Assembly (NCBI RefSeq): GCF_015555905.1
Contig: NZ_JADNLK010000005.1
Coordinates: forward strand, 1 to 64,000
Length of the DNA: 64,000 nucleotides
DNA from: Clostridium sp. D43t1_170807_H7
Lineage (GTDB): Bacteria; Bacillota; Clostridia; Clostridiales; Clostridiaceae
Reading direction: 5' to 3'
Positions 1 to 8,943 of the stretch are shown here, in pieces. The notes below the pieces were generated by a model. The model did not search any database. It was given only the letters and a program-made list of their open reading frames with translations, and had not been told where the DNA came from. The position numbers and the translations under genes were made by a program. Within the stretch, counting starts at the first letter, position 1. Every line of letters begins with the position of its first letter.

Positions 1-1678
1 TTCTATTAGAAAAGATCAACAAGTGGTAAGTTCATATCCTATAGGCAAAAATATAACATTTAAGACTAATAATACGAGAGCTTTAGGCAACTTAAATAAA
101 ACTAAGTCAATATTAAAGGCTGATGTTAACAAGGTAGGTAATATGGTTGGAGTTGCTACTGCAGTTTCTGTTAATGCAGTTTCAAATATAATTGCAGTAA
201 AAGGTAATGAATTAGGTGGGCTTATAGGTAGAGCATTGTCAAAATTATCTAATTTTGATATAAAGAATATTACAGGCATTAAAACATTAAAGAATAATGT
301 TATTAAGCCATTGTTAAAAGTAGCAACTGTACCTATTAACCTTTTAGGAAATGTAGTAAAAGCTTCTAATAAAATTTTTAAATGGTTGCAAAGATTTTGT
401 AGTAGGGGTTTTTGATTCTGTAGTTTCTGTTTTAGCATCACTAATTAATATTGTAGCTCAAGCACTTATTGGTATAGTGGCAGGATTAGGATATTTAATA
501 GGTATGGGCTTTTTTGGAATAGAACCTAATGAAAATCCATTTTCAAAGTGGGCAGAAACTTGGAGGGGTGGAGTGAATAGCTTCTTTGAATGGGTGGCAC
601 CAAATGATACTGTTTATAATGTAACTAATTCTATATTAGATATGGCAGTTTCATGCATACCAGTAGTTGGGGACATAAGAGATGGTGTAGAAGTTATTAC
701 AGGTGTAAGTATGATAACAGGAGAAAAGTTATCAGTGGCAGAAAGACTAATTACAGCTGCATGCTTCTTTATACCACTAGTAGGAGCATCATTCGTAAGA
801 GAATCAGGACAAGGAATAGTTAAGTTCATAGGAAAACACTGGGATGAAGCGATGCAATTTGCTTCAAAGTATATAGATGAAGGAATTACTTTGTTATCAA
901 AATATGGTGGAGATTTCTTAATGAATATAGCTAAAAAAGGTGATGAAGGTTTAACGTTATTAAAAAAGGCATTTAATTTTGGTGATGAAATAGCATTAGC
1001 TGGAGGTGGAACAGTTAAGTTAGAACCAGAGGTTAGTACAAAGTTGCAGGATTTTGTATCAAAGATTACTGGTAAGGTTGATGATGTGGCTAGTAGTGGG
1101 ACTGTAAAGAGAGTTGATAAAGCTGAAGCAGATGTTTCTTCTGCTTTTAAGCAAAAAGAATTCGCTAGTTCATATGAAGCAAGAATTAGTCAAACACCTG
1201 CAGAATTAAATCTAAAAGTAGGTTTTGAAGGAAAGAGAGGGGAATCTCTATGTACTCTTAAACCACCACCAAATCAAGAATTAAAAAAATATTAGATGAA
1301 GCTGGTATTAATGGTATTCAATATAAAAATGGAGTTCCAGATTTTTCTCCAGTTTCAAAAGCTGAAGTAGAAATAAATTATATGCTAGGGGGCAAAGGAG
1401 TAAATGGAGCCAAGGCAAGAAACTTGAATTTTGAACAAGCTAATATAGCATTAGCAAAACAGCTTAATAGCTCTCCTGAATTAGCAAATGAATTTGGAAT
1501 GGTAGCAGGAAATATTAAAGCATCTGATATTGAAAAATATAGAATAAAAAATAATTTAACATGGCATGAATTAAATGACACTAAAATAATGCAACTTGTA
1601 CCGACTAAAATAAATTCAACTTTTGGACATCTTGGAGGAGTTGGGGAGATTAATGCAGGTGCGTATAAAATAGATTAA
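1..1678 (+). pseudogene. Polymorphic toxin, 3' part, broken by two frameshifts
   Basis: The reading frame is open to the left window edge, so the 5' end lies outside. Three overlapping frames make one protein: 2-~385, ~381-1295 and ~1291-1678. The middle part has two Pro-Val-Val-Gly-type hydrophobic stretches around a Thr-Gly-Glu motif (near 660-830), as in PT-TG pre-toxin domains of secreted polymorphic toxins. The C-terminal part resembles HNH/EndoVII nucleases of the WHH type, with LTWHEL, MQLVP and FGHLGG motifs (glutamate in place of the second histidine). The first frame break lies near 371-385 (AAAATTTTTAAA). The second lies in a run of seven A at 1284-1290, where one extra A restores the frame. 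It is decayed, phase-variable, or carries sequencing errors. An intact immunity-type gene follows 40 bp later. Confidence 0.75.
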
Positions 1679-1718
1679 AGTAGTGTATAGATAGATAAAT
1701 TATATATAGGAGTGATTT

Positions 1719-2186
1719 ATGATGATTAATGATTCAATCTTTGGGAAAATAGAGTATGATTATATTTGGTTTAGAAGAAGTAAGATTAAATTTTTCAATA
1801 ATGAAGTCGATATTATGTTAATGATAGCTGGAGATGATGAAGGTCAATTTGAAGATGGGCAATATGAAGCTTATCAAGCCTTAATAAATAAATGGAATGA
1901 AATTCAGGAAACATTTTTAGAGCCAATTTTAGAGTATTATAAGCAAAAACGTAAAGAATTAGGATATGATATTGAATTAAATAAAAATTATCCAGAAATA
2001 AAATCAACTAAAGAATTATTAAATTATATTACTTTAGTTGGAATAAAAGTTCCCTATGCTGATATTTATGGTGGAAGAAGTATAGGTATAAGTTTTGACT
2101 GTTCATGGGATGAAGAAAATGGCTTAGGACTTAGATTAAATAACGAAGAAGTTATTGATGTTGGATATCAAGATATAGCTATTTAG
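1719..2186 (+). CDS. Immunity-type protein of the DUF6985 kind
   Basis: Small soluble acidic protein of 155 aa, starting at the first of two ATG codons, six bases after GGAG (1709-1712). It has no signal peptide or membrane segment. The pattern FGKIEYDYIW at the N-terminus, a central EGQYEAYQAL-like helix and a C-terminal WDEENGLGLRL / EVIDVGYQDIAI segment match what I recall of DUF6985 proteins. Those often sit directly behind toxin genes and act as immunity proteins. Its position behind the nuclease domain suggests that it neutralises that toxin, but this is inferred from context. Unlike its neighbours on both sides it is not broken, as expected if loss of immunity is costly while toxin-bearing relatives are around. 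Confidence 0.65.
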   Translation: MMINDSIFGKIEYDYIWFRRSKIKFFNNEVDIMLMIAGDDEGQFEDGQYEAYQALINKWNEIQETFLEPILEYYKQKRKELGYDIELNKNYPEIKSTKELLNYITLVGIKVPYADIYGGRSIGISFDCSWDEENGLGLRLNNEEVIDVGYQDIAI

Positions 2187-2301
2187 AGTTAATGTTAAAT
2201 ACTGAAAAGTAGAGTTTTATATTATAAGTAATATTGTTTTTTATAAAAATAGTACAATCTTAATGATACAGTTTAAAAAAGGTTAATGTTATTATATGAT
2301 A

Positions 2302-2570
2302 TGCTCCCTTTATAGTAGACAGTTTAAATAATAAAACTGTAATTATAGAGGGAGTATTTTATTATGGGAAGAATATCAAAAATTTTACCAGAAGTTAAAA
2401 TTAAGGTTGTAGAAGATTATTTAGATGGTAAAATTAGCTTGTACTCAGAAGTTAAAGGAATTTATGGATATCGCCGTATATCGTTAAATATAAATAATAG
2501 ACTAAATTCAAACTATAATCATAAGCGTATATACAGACTTATGAAATCTGTAAAACTTACTTCTGTTATG
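2302..2570 (+). mobile_element. IS3-family insertion sequence remnant
   Basis: The left end begins TGCTCCCTTTATAGTAGACA, a typical IS3/IS150-type terminal repeat, followed by an OrfA start at 2364 (MGRISKILPEVKIKVVEDYLDGK). After about 28 codons the frame jumps to a piece of OrfB (IYGYRRISLNINNRL ... NHKRIYRLMK), so most of orfA and the start of orfB are deleted and fused in frame. No DDE catalytic segment and no right end are present; the sequence runs straight into a toxin fragment. It cannot move by itself. The 75-codon ORF (2364-2591) is a chimera of IS and toxin sequence and is not annotated as a gene. Confidence 0.75.
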
Positions 2571-2870
2571 GGTAGAAACTTGGAGATATGAAGTTAATAG
2601 CTTCTTTGAAGGGATAGCACCAAATGATACTGTTTATAACGTAACTAATTTTATATTAGATATGGTAGTTTCATGTTTACCATGGGTTGGATATGTAAGA
2701 GATGGTGTAGAGGTTATTACAGGTGTAAATATGATAACAGGAGAAAATTTATCAGTGGCAGAAAGACTAATTACAGCTGAATGTTTCTTTATACCAGTAG
2801 TAGGAACATCATTTATAAGAGAAGCAGGACAAGGAATAGTTAAGTTCAATTATTTGGGAAGAATAGGATA
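2571..2870 (+). pseudogene. Second, truncated copy of the toxin middle (PT-TG) region
   Basis: Bases 2571-2846 closely repeat 551-826, from TAGAAACTTGGAG to GGAATAGTTAAGTTCA, including the VEVITGV, MITGE and LSVAERLITA segments. The copy has diverged (for example PWVGYVRDG versus PVVGDIRDG) and stops at 2870 after losing similarity. It has no start of its own and no toxin tip. It begins abruptly at the IS remnant, so it is probably what is left of a second toxin gene or cassette rearranged by the IS. Not expected to make a functional protein. Confidence 0.7.
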
Positions 2871-2891
2871 ATGCAAATAGTAATTGATGGA

Positions 2892-3078
2892 GTAAAGTTG
2901 CGTAAAGTGAAGCTCTAAATCTTGATTTAGTTAGCTGAACTTACTCCTCTGAGCGATAGGGAAAAGTGAGTTTCATTTTAAAAGGAAGCACCTTCTCCTT
3001 ACGTCGAATGTGTAAGTTTGATTTACAAAATTGAAATTTTGAATCTCACTTAAGTTTAAAAACTTTAGCAAACTTTAC
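2892..3078. repeat. Imperfect long palindrome in the intergenic stretch 2871-3165
   Basis: No gene is seen between 2871 and 3165. The outer arms are 2892-2907 (GTAAAGTTGCGTAAAG) and 3063-3078 (CTTTAGCAAACTTTAC), complementary at 13 of 16 positions. The inner arms are 2964-2975 (AAGTGAGTTTCA) and 3040-3051 (TGAATCTCACTT), 11 of 12. A smaller perfect pair, CTAAATC/GATTTAG, lies in the left half. The nested arrangement would fold as a structured RNA or is the scar of a palindromic element. It lies beside decayed mobile DNA, upstream of nothing on the plus strand and downstream of the AraC gene on the minus strand. Confidence 0.45.
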
Positions 3079-3165
3079 AGAATCAATTATATAAATTCTA
3101 GGTGAAAATTTCACGGTTACTGGAAAATAAATATTTCATTTTTTCGCTTCCACGTAACGAATAAT

Positions 3166-3837
3166 TTAGTTATAGTGTGTGTTGCGGAATTCGGAAGGGG
3201 ACATTCCTTCAAATGATTTAAAGGTTTTTGAAAAATGGCTTTGATCATAAAAGCCCAATGATATTGCTATATCAAGCATACTTTTATTTGTTGTAAGTAA
3301 TAAAACCTTAGCCCTATCTATTTTTATTTTCTTAGAATATTTCATTAGAGATATTCCCATATGTTTTTTAAAACAAGTTGATGCATATTCAGGTGTTATT
3401 CCAAGATGTTCAGATATTTTTTCAAGTGACATAAAACTTTCAATATTCATATGAAGGTGTTGAAGAAGCTTGTTTACTATGAAGTTATCCTTAACTTCTA
3501 CATCGCTAATTAAAAACTCAAGATATGCTTCAGCCATTTCTATTTCTAATTCCTGAAGGGATCTTAAATCATTAAGAGTTGGGATTTTAACATAATATTC
3601 ATTATAAAGAGTATGAAGATATTTCTTAGAGATACCATGTCTTATAATTTCTTTAGAGAATATTGCATTCCATATATATAAATCAATTTTTTTATCTTCT
3701 ATATTTAAATCATCCTCTAATTCCCCAATATGTTTTTGTTTAATTTTATAAAGAATAGCAGGTCTATTACTAGTATCAATAAAAGAAGAAAATTCATTGC
3801 TAAAAATATTTAAGTCAGAAATAAAACTTTCGTACAT
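3166..3837 (-). CDS. AraC-family transcriptional regulator
   Basis: 223 aa DNA-binding protein. The last ~95 residues carry the double helix-turn-helix of the AraC/XylS family: first helix pair around MSLEKISEHLGITPEYASTCFKK, second around MLDIAISLGFYDQSHFSKTFK, ending GMSPSEFR. The N-terminal ~125 residues match no ligand domain I recognise. An upstream in-frame ATG at 3852 has no ribosome site, whereas GGGGGT lies just before the ATG at 3835-3837, so the later start is preferred. It is divergent from the GH13 gene with 128 bp between starts, so it may control that gene and itself. Inverted ATTGTAT/ATACAAT (3864-3870, 3898-3904) in the gap could be a site, weakly supported. Confidence 0.85.
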   Translation of the reverse strand: MYESFISDLNIFSNEFSSFIDTSNRPAILYKIKQKHIGELEDDLNIEDKKIDLYIWNAIFSKEIIRHGISKKYLHTLYNEYYVKIPTLNDLRSLQELEIEMAEAYLEFLISDVEVKDNFIVNKLLQHLHMNIESFMSLEKISEHLGITPEYASTCFKKHMGISLMKYSKKIKIDRAKVLLLTTNKSMLDIAISLGFYDQSHFSKTFKSFEGMSPSEFRNTHYN

Positions 3838-3965
3838 AACAATTACCCCCATAATATAGAAAAATTGTATTAATTATATATATATTATATTATAAATATA
3901 CAATCAAGAGTATGAAAAATTTTTATAATAATTATGTAAATGTTTAAAAAATAGAGGTGAAGTTT

Positions 3966-5696
3966 ATGAATAAATATGCTGTTTTTCATATTTTAGATAC
4001 TCCTTATTCTTATGGAAAAGATAAGGATACTTTGGTTGTAAGAGTCAGAGTAGCAAGAAATGATGTTAAAGAATGTTACATTTATTATAAAGATAGATAT
4101 GATTGGGAAAGTCCATATAGTAAAAAATCTATGAATGTAGTTGCAGAAACAGAATTTTTCACATATTATCAAACAGAAATATCAGTTTTTAGAAATAGGT
4201 ATAGATATTATTTTGAATTTATTGATATGAATGAAGAAAGTTTTCAATATAATGAAAGAGGATTTGTAAATCCAGAATTTAAGTATAATGATATGAATTC
4301 TTTTCAGTTCCCTTATATAGCAGAAGAAGATTTGTACAAAGAGGTTAATTGGTTACAAGAGTCAGTTGTATATCAAATATTCCCTGATAGGTTTCATAAT
4401 GGAGATCCTTCAATAGATGTTGAGGGAATTGGGCAATGGGGAAAAGGGAAGATTCATAAAAGAAGTATTTATGGAGGAGATTTACGTGGAATAATAGATA
4501 AGTTACCGTATTTAGAAGAATTAGGTGTGAATTTAATCTATCTTACACCTATATTTAAATCTGATACTAATCATAAGTATAATACTGAAGATTATTTTAG
4601 TATAGATCCTCAGTTTGGAACATTAGAAGAAGCAAAGGAGCTTGTAGAAAAGGCTCATAATTTAGGTATAAAAATAGTTTTTGATGCTGTATTCAATCAT
4701 TCAGGATCAGATTTCTTTGCATTTAAAGACTTAATAGAAAACCAACAAGAATCACAATATAAAGAATGGTATTTTGTAGATTCATGGCCAGTAAAAAAAT
4801 CAAAAAATAAATATTATACTTTTGCTAATGGTTGTGATAATATGCCTAAGCTTAATACTAATAATAAAGAAGTAAGAGAGTATTTATTAAAGGTAGGAGA
4901 GTTTTGGATTAAGGAAATTGGAATAGATGGATGGAGACTTGATGTTTGTGATGAAGTGGGACATGAGTTTTGGAGAGAGTTTAGAAAACGAGTTAAAGAT
5001 GCTAAAAGTGATGCAATAATAATTGGAGAGATAATGCATGAAGCTAACTCATTTTTAAAAGGGGATCAATTAGATGGAATAATGAACTATCCTTTTAAAA
5101 ACGCTATTATAGACTTTTTTGCTAAAGGGATTATAAACGGAAGAGAGTTTCTAGATATAATGGCAGAAAATAGAGTATTATATATGGATAGTATAACTAG
5201 GCAAATGTGGAACTTGATAGGAAGCCATGATACGAAAAGAGTTTATAATGAATGTGATGGAAATGTTAATAGAATAAAACTTGCTATAGCATATCAATTC
5301 TTATATATAGGTGTTCCATATATATATTATGGAGATGAAGTTGGACTAGATGGGGGAGATGATCCTGAAAATAGAAAATGTATGATTTGGGAGGCAAAAA
5401 AGCAAAATAGAGAGTTATTCGATTTTTATAAAAACATGATTAATATTAGAAGAAATAATAAAGTTTTTATATATGGGGACTTTGAAGAAGTTTATTGTAA
5501 AAATAATATTATAGCTTTCAAGAGAATTTTAGATTGTGAAGAAATTTTATGTGTATTTAATAATAGTAATGATAGTGTTTTAGTAAATATAAACTTAGAA
5601 TTAAAGGCAGTAAATTTAATTACAGAAAGTATTGAAGATTTAGTTGAAATAAAGTTAGATAGTTTTTCTTTTAAAATCTATAAAGTAGTTAAATAA
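3966..5696 (+). CDS. Cyclomaltodextrinase / neopullulanase (GH13, cytoplasmic)
   Basis: 576 aa. Residues ~1-115 resemble the N-terminal CBM34-like beta domain of cyclomaltodextrinases; the rest is the (beta/alpha)8 GH13 catalytic domain and a short C domain. Visible motifs: QIFPDRFHNGDPS, DAVFNHSG, GWRLDVCDEV (nucleophile Asp326), GEIMHEA (acid/base Glu355) and GSHDTKR (Asp422). No signal peptide, so it should act in the cytoplasm on cyclodextrins, pullulan or maltodextrins, yielding maltose and glucose. A GTG at 3957 is in frame, but AGAGGTG (3953-3959) sits six bases before the ATG at 3966, which is therefore preferred. The AraC gene is divergent; a strong terminator follows. Exact substrate is not decidable from sequence. 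Confidence 0.9.
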   Translation: MNKYAVFHILDTPYSYGKDKDTLVVRVRVARNDVKECYIYYKDRYDWESPYSKKSMNVVAETEFFTYYQTEISVFRNRYRYYFEFIDMNEESFQYNERGFVNPEFKYNDMNSFQFPYIAEEDLYKEVNWLQESVVYQIFPDRFHNGDPSIDVEGIGQWGKGKIHKRSIYGGDLRGIIDKLPYLEELGVNLIYLTPIFKSDTNHKYNTEDYFSIDPQFGTLEEAKELVEKAHNLGIKIVFDAVFNHSGSDFFAFKDLIENQQESQYKEWYFVDSWPVKKSKNKYYTFANGCDNMPKLNTNNKEVREYLLKVGEFWIKEIGIDGWRLDVCDEVGHEFWREFRKRVKDAKSDAIIIGEIMHEANSFLKGDQLDGIMNYPFKNAIIDFFAKGIINGREFLDIMAENRVLYMDSITRQMWNLIGSHDTKRVYNECDGNVNRIKLAIAYQFLYIGVPYIYYGDEVGLDGGDDPENRKCMIWEAKKQNRELFDFYKNMINIRRNNKVFIYGDFEEVYCKNNIIAFKRILDCEEILCVFNNSNDSVLVNINLELKAVNLITESIEDLVEIKLDSFSFKIYKVVK

Positions 5697-5720
5697 TTAC
5701 AGATTAATAAAAAAGAGAAG

Positions 5721-5752
5721 AAGCTAGCGCAAATTTTGTGCTAGCTTTTATA
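5721..5752 (+). terminator. Terminator after the GH13 gene
   Basis: AAGCTAGC (5721-5728) pairs with GCTAGCTT (5741-5748), extended inward by GCAAA/TTTGT and followed by TTT. It separates the GH13 gene from the ROK gene. Confidence 0.85.
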
Positions 5753-5765
5753 TGAATTTAATTTG

Positions 5766-5859
5766 AAGTATATTGACAAAAAATAGAGCTATGATAACAT
5801 TAAAATAAGAAAACAATTTCAAAAGTCTTCAAGATAGAGAAATTTTTTTTGAAGACTTT
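5766..5859 (+). promoter_or_regulatory. ROK promoter and candidate operator
   Basis: TTGACA near 5772 followed after 16 bases by TAACAT is a plausible promoter. Just downstream is a perfect 11-bp inverted repeat, AAAGTCTTCAA (5822-5832) and TTGAAGACTTT (5849-5859), 16 bases apart and 30 bp before the ROK start codon. No T-run follows, so it is not a normal terminator. By position it fits an autoregulatory ROK operator; this is inference. Confidence 0.5.
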
Positions 5860-5888
5860 ATTAAAACAATTAATAAAGAAGTGATAAG

Positions 5889-7109
5889 ATGAGCAAAGTA
5901 TTAAAAGGTAGCTTTGAGTTAATGAAACAATTAAATGTTTCGGCTGTGCTTAAGGTTATAAAAGATAATGGAAGCCTATCACGTGCAGAAATTGCAAAAT
6001 TAACAGGATTAACTCCAGCTAGTGTTACGAATATAACAAAATTTTTAATTGAAGATAAATTTCTTATAGAAAGTAAAGTTGGAGAATCTAGTGGGGGAAG
6101 ACCTCCAATAATATTAGAGCTTAATGCAGATGCTAGATATGTAATTGGTGTAGGCATAGGTGTTGGAGTCATAGATGTAGTTATAACAAACCTTTCAGCT
6201 AATATAATAATTAAGAAATCTATAATAATAGAGGATGAAAGATATGATTATGACTTAGTTTTTAAGAAGTTAGTTAATTTAATTAATGAAGTAGTAGAAT
6301 CTAGCCAAATAGATCAAGAAAAGATATTAGGAGTAGGTGTAGCTCTACATGGTATAGTGAATGCAAGAACGGGAGTATCTATACATGCTTTATATTATGG
6401 TTGGAAAAACAAAAATATAAAAGAAAAGTTAGAACAAGAACTTGGATTAACTGTATGTGTAGATAATTATGTAAGAGCTATGGCACTAGGTGAAAGTTGG
6501 TTTGGAGCAACAAAGGATATAGCCAATTTTGTAACTTTAAATATATCCAATGGTATAGGGGCTGGAATTATTATAAACAATACTCCTTATTATGGAGTTG
6601 ATTTTAGTGCTGGGGAAATAGGACATATAGTAGTAGAAGCAGATGGTGATAAATGTAACTGTGGAAAGTATGGTTGTCTTGAAACTGTTGCATCTAATAA
6701 TAATATAACTCGAAAAGCTATTAAGCTTATAAAACAAGGTGTAAATAGTTCCCTTAGTAGAGATGTTAATGATATAAATAATTTATCGATAGAAGATATA
6801 TGTAAGGCTGCTAAAGAGGGTGATGAGCTATCTATAACAATATTAAAAGAAGCTGCTAGATATATTGGAGTAGCAATTACAAATTTAATAAATATATTAA
6901 ATCCAACAGCAATAGTAGTTGTTGGAGAGATATTTGAAAATACAACATATACTATTGAAACTTTAAATGAAATAGTAAAAAACAGAGGACTTAAATTGTT
7001 AAGTGAAAATGTACGAATAATTAGAAGTTTATTAGGGAGAGATGCTGCTGTAGTAGGAGCATCAACATTAGTTATTCAAGAGATATTTAATGGTATGAAT
7101 AGAAAGTAA
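5889..7109 (+). CDS. ROK-family transcriptional repressor (XylR/NagC type)
   Basis: 406 aa. Residues ~15-65 form a winged helix-turn-helix (SRAEIAKLTGLTPASVTNI), followed by GRPP and then a ROK sugar-kinase-like domain. The family signature is intact: GEIGH at 242-246 and the zinc motif CNCGKYGC at 256-263. The region where ROK kinases carry their catalytic Asp reads VDNYVRAMALGE, as in non-catalytic regulators, so a sugar-sensing repressor is more likely than a kinase. The ligand is unknown; neighbouring GH13 suggests a sugar from maltodextrin breakdown or another glycan. A perfect inverted repeat directly upstream may be its own operator. Confidence 0.9.
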   Translation: MSKVLKGSFELMKQLNVSAVLKVIKDNGSLSRAEIAKLTGLTPASVTNITKFLIEDKFLIESKVGESSGGRPPIILELNADARYVIGVGIGVGVIDVVITNLSANIIIKKSIIIEDERYDYDLVFKKLVNLINEVVESSQIDQEKILGVGVALHGIVNARTGVSIHALYYGWKNKNIKEKLEQELGLTVCVDNYVRAMALGESWFGATKDIANFVTLNISNGIGAGIIINNTPYYGVDFSAGEIGHIVVEADGDKCNCGKYGCLETVASNNNITRKAIKLIKQGVNSSLSRDVNDINNLSIEDICKAAKEGDELSITILKEAARYIGVAITNLINILNPTAIVVVGEIFENTTYTIETLNEIVKNRGLKLLSENVRIIRSLLGRDAAVVGASTLVIQEIFNGMNRK

Positions 7110-7132
7110 GTTATAGTATTAATTATAAAAAT

Positions 7133-7206
7133 AAAAGGATTGTCCTATAATGAATTAGCCTTAGAGAAGTAAATTGAGGCTTAAGTAATTATAGACAGTC
7201 TTTTTA
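7133..7206 (+). terminator. Long hairpin terminator after the ROK gene
   Basis: AAAAGGATTGTCCTATAAT (7133-7151) pairs with ATTATAGACAGTCTTTTT (7188-7205) with few mismatches. Inside, TTAGCCTTA pairs with TTGAGGCTTAA. It ends in a T-run. The stem is unusually long. The rest of the 7110-7443 gap holds AT-rich sequence and the promoter described next. Confidence 0.7.
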
Positions 7207-7347
7207 TATTTTATATTAAATTATTATACTGGGAATATTATGTGTTTTATCCTAATAGTTTTTAGATAGTCATATATATAAAGATATTGACTATAAATTA
7301 ATAAAAAAGTATAATTTTAAAGTATTATTAAAAAGGAGAATGAAATT

Positions 7348-7408
7348 AATGTTCGTCAATTGTCGAATTTAAAAAAAAATTGACTAAAGCAATATTCGTT
7401 AATATAAT
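7348..7408 (+). promoter_or_regulatory. Promoter of the SAM hydrolase/ECF operon with TTCG/CGAA elements
   Basis: TTGACT (7380-7385), 17-bp spacer, TATAAT (7403-7408): a near-consensus sigma-A promoter. Around it lie AATGTTCG (7348-7355), CGAATTT (7364-7370) and AATATTCG (7391-7398), the last inside the spacer. The first two form an almost perfect palindrome, TTCGTCAATTGTCGAA. The same AATATTCG occurs just upstream of the purine permease promoter (24977). A PurR-like repressor is a possible binder; this is inference. Confidence 0.6.
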
Positions 7409-7443
7409 GTGTATATGACATAATATTTAGGAGGCTTATTTAT

Positions 7444-8301
7444 ATGAAAAACGCGTTAATATTTCAATCAGACTTTGGTATAGCGGATGGTGCAGTTAGT
7501 GCAATGTATGGAGTTGCATATTCTGTAGACAAAACACTACAATTATTTGATTTAACTCATGAAATACCACAATACAACATTTGGGAAGCTTCATATAGAT
7601 TAATTCAAACTGTAGTTTATTGGCCAGAAGGAAGTGTATTTGTTTCTGTTGTTGACCCTGGAGTTGGATCACATAGAAAGAGTATAGCAGTTAAGACTGC
7701 AAAAGGTCAGTACATAATTACACCGGATAATGGAACACTTACTCATATCAAGCGTATGTGTGGAATTGTGGAAGCTAGAGAAATAGATGAAACTATAAAC
7801 AGATTACCTAATTCAGGAGCATCTTATACATTCCATGGAAGAGATATATATGCATATACAGGTGCAAGACTTGCTTCAGGAGTTATAAGCTTTGAACAAG
7901 TTGGACCAGAAATTCCAGTTGAGGAAGTTATTGAATTACCAGTGGTTGAATCAACTAAAGATAAGGATATGGTAACTGGAACAATTGATGTTTTAGATGT
8001 TAGATTTGGTAGTCTTTGGACAAATATTGGAAGAGAGTTATTTACTAGTTTAGGAATAAACTATGGAGATAGAGTAGAAGTTTCAATAAAAAATGATACA
8101 AGAGAAGTTTATAGAAACATAATGATATATGCAAAATCATTTGCAGATGTTCATGTTGGAGAAACTTTAGTTTATGTTAATTCATTAGATAATTTAGCTG
8201 TTGCTATAAATCAAGGTTCATTCTCTAAGGCATATAATATACAAACAGGAACTAATTGGATAATTTCTATAAGAAAGGCACCAAAAGTAGTTTACGAATA
8301 A
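7444..8301 (+). CDS. SAM hydrolase (SAM hydroxide adenosyltransferase, DUF62 family)
   Basis: 285 aa enzyme of the fluorinase/chlorinase superfamily branch that uses water, splitting S-adenosylmethionine to adenosine and methionine. The catalytic Asp-Arg-His triad of the hydrolase branch is visible: Asp71 and Arg78 in SVVDPGVGSHRKS, and His131 in TFHGRDIYA. Asp10 in FQSDFG is the conserved N-terminal acidic residue. The ~150 N-terminal residues are the SAM-binding domain; the rest is the beta-barrel C domain. RBS GGAGG at 7430-7434. First gene of an operon with an ECF transporter S component 46 bp downstream, an arrangement known in other Firmicutes whose physiology is unresolved. Confidence 0.9.
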   Translation: MKNALIFQSDFGIADGAVSAMYGVAYSVDKTLQLFDLTHEIPQYNIWEASYRLIQTVVYWPEGSVFVSVVDPGVGSHRKSIAVKTAKGQYIITPDNGTLTHIKRMCGIVEAREIDETINRLPNSGASYTFHGRDIYAYTGARLASGVISFEQVGPEIPVEEVIELPVVESTKDKDMVTGTIDVLDVRFGSLWTNIGRELFTSLGINYGDRVEVSIKNDTREVYRNIMIYAKSFADVHVGETLVYVNSLDNLAVAINQGSFSKAYNIQTGTNWIISIRKAPKVVYE

Positions 8302-8347
8302 AATTAATTTTAATTAATCATAATGTATATGAAAAGGAGAAAATGTA

Positions 8348-8899
8348 ATGGGTAATAAATTATCTATCAAGACTATTGTTGCAATTGGTATTGGAGCAGC
8401 TGTGTTTATGATATTAGGTCGTTTTGGTTCTATTCCGTCAGGAATACCAAATACTAATATTGAAACATGTTATGCATTTTTAGCTTTAATGGCGATCTTA
8501 TATGGACCAGTTGCAGGTGTTGCCATTGGATTTATAGGACATGCGTTAAAAGATTTAGTGTTTTATGGTTCACCTTGGTTTAGCTGGGTTATCGCATCAG
8601 CATCTATTGGATTAATTATAGGATTAGCTTGGAAGAAATTAAAGGTTAATGAAGGTGAATTTGGTAAAAAGGAAATGATAGTTTTCAATATTTATCAAAT
8701 AATTGCTAATGTTATAGCATGGCTTTTAATTGCACCAACATTAGATATAGTTATATATGCTGAGCCTGCTAACAAAGTTTACTTACAAGGAGCTGTAGCT
8801 GGAACTTCAAACGCAATTACAGTTGGAATATTAGGAACTATATTATTATATACTTATTCTAAGACTAGAGTTAAAAAAGGAAGCTTAGATAGAGAATAA
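8348..8899 (+). CDS. ECF transporter S component, UPF0397 family
   Basis: 183 aa membrane protein with five to six hydrophobic segments. The N-terminus ([21 protein letters not shown]), [37 protein letters not shown] and the conserved Gly-rich segments are hallmarks of UPF0397, the substrate-binding subunit of energy-coupling factor transporters. It would bind a small molecule and dock on the EcfA/EcfT module encoded next. The substrate is not established. The SAM hydrolase upstream suggests a purine nucleoside, methionine precursor or SAM-derived compound, but that is inference. A terminator-like hairpin follows, so S-component mRNA may exceed that of the energising module. Confidence 0.9.
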   Translation: MGNKLSIKTIVAIGIGAAVFMILGRFGSIPSGIPNTNIETCYAFLALMAILYGPVAGVAIGFIGHALKDLVFYGSPWFSWVIASASIGLIIGLAWKKLKVNEGEFGKKEMIVFNIYQIIANVIAWLLIAPTLDIVIYAEPANKVYLQGAVAGTSNAITVGILGTILLYTYSKTRVKKGSLDRE

Positions 8900-8909
8900 T
8901 ATCTATTTT

Positions 8910-8943
8910 AAATACCGGAGTCTTTATGTCTCTGGTATTTTTA
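8910..8943 (+). terminator. Terminator after UPF0397
   Basis: AAATACCGGAG (8910-8920) and CTCTGGTATTT (8930-8940), one G-T pair, followed by TT. The gap 8944-9169 is AT-rich; no distinct promoter could be fixed. Confidence 0.75.

Noticed and set aside
2364-2591. 75-codon ORF as a real transposase gene
   Set aside because: It is a fusion of two IS fragments and toxin sequence without catalytic residues.
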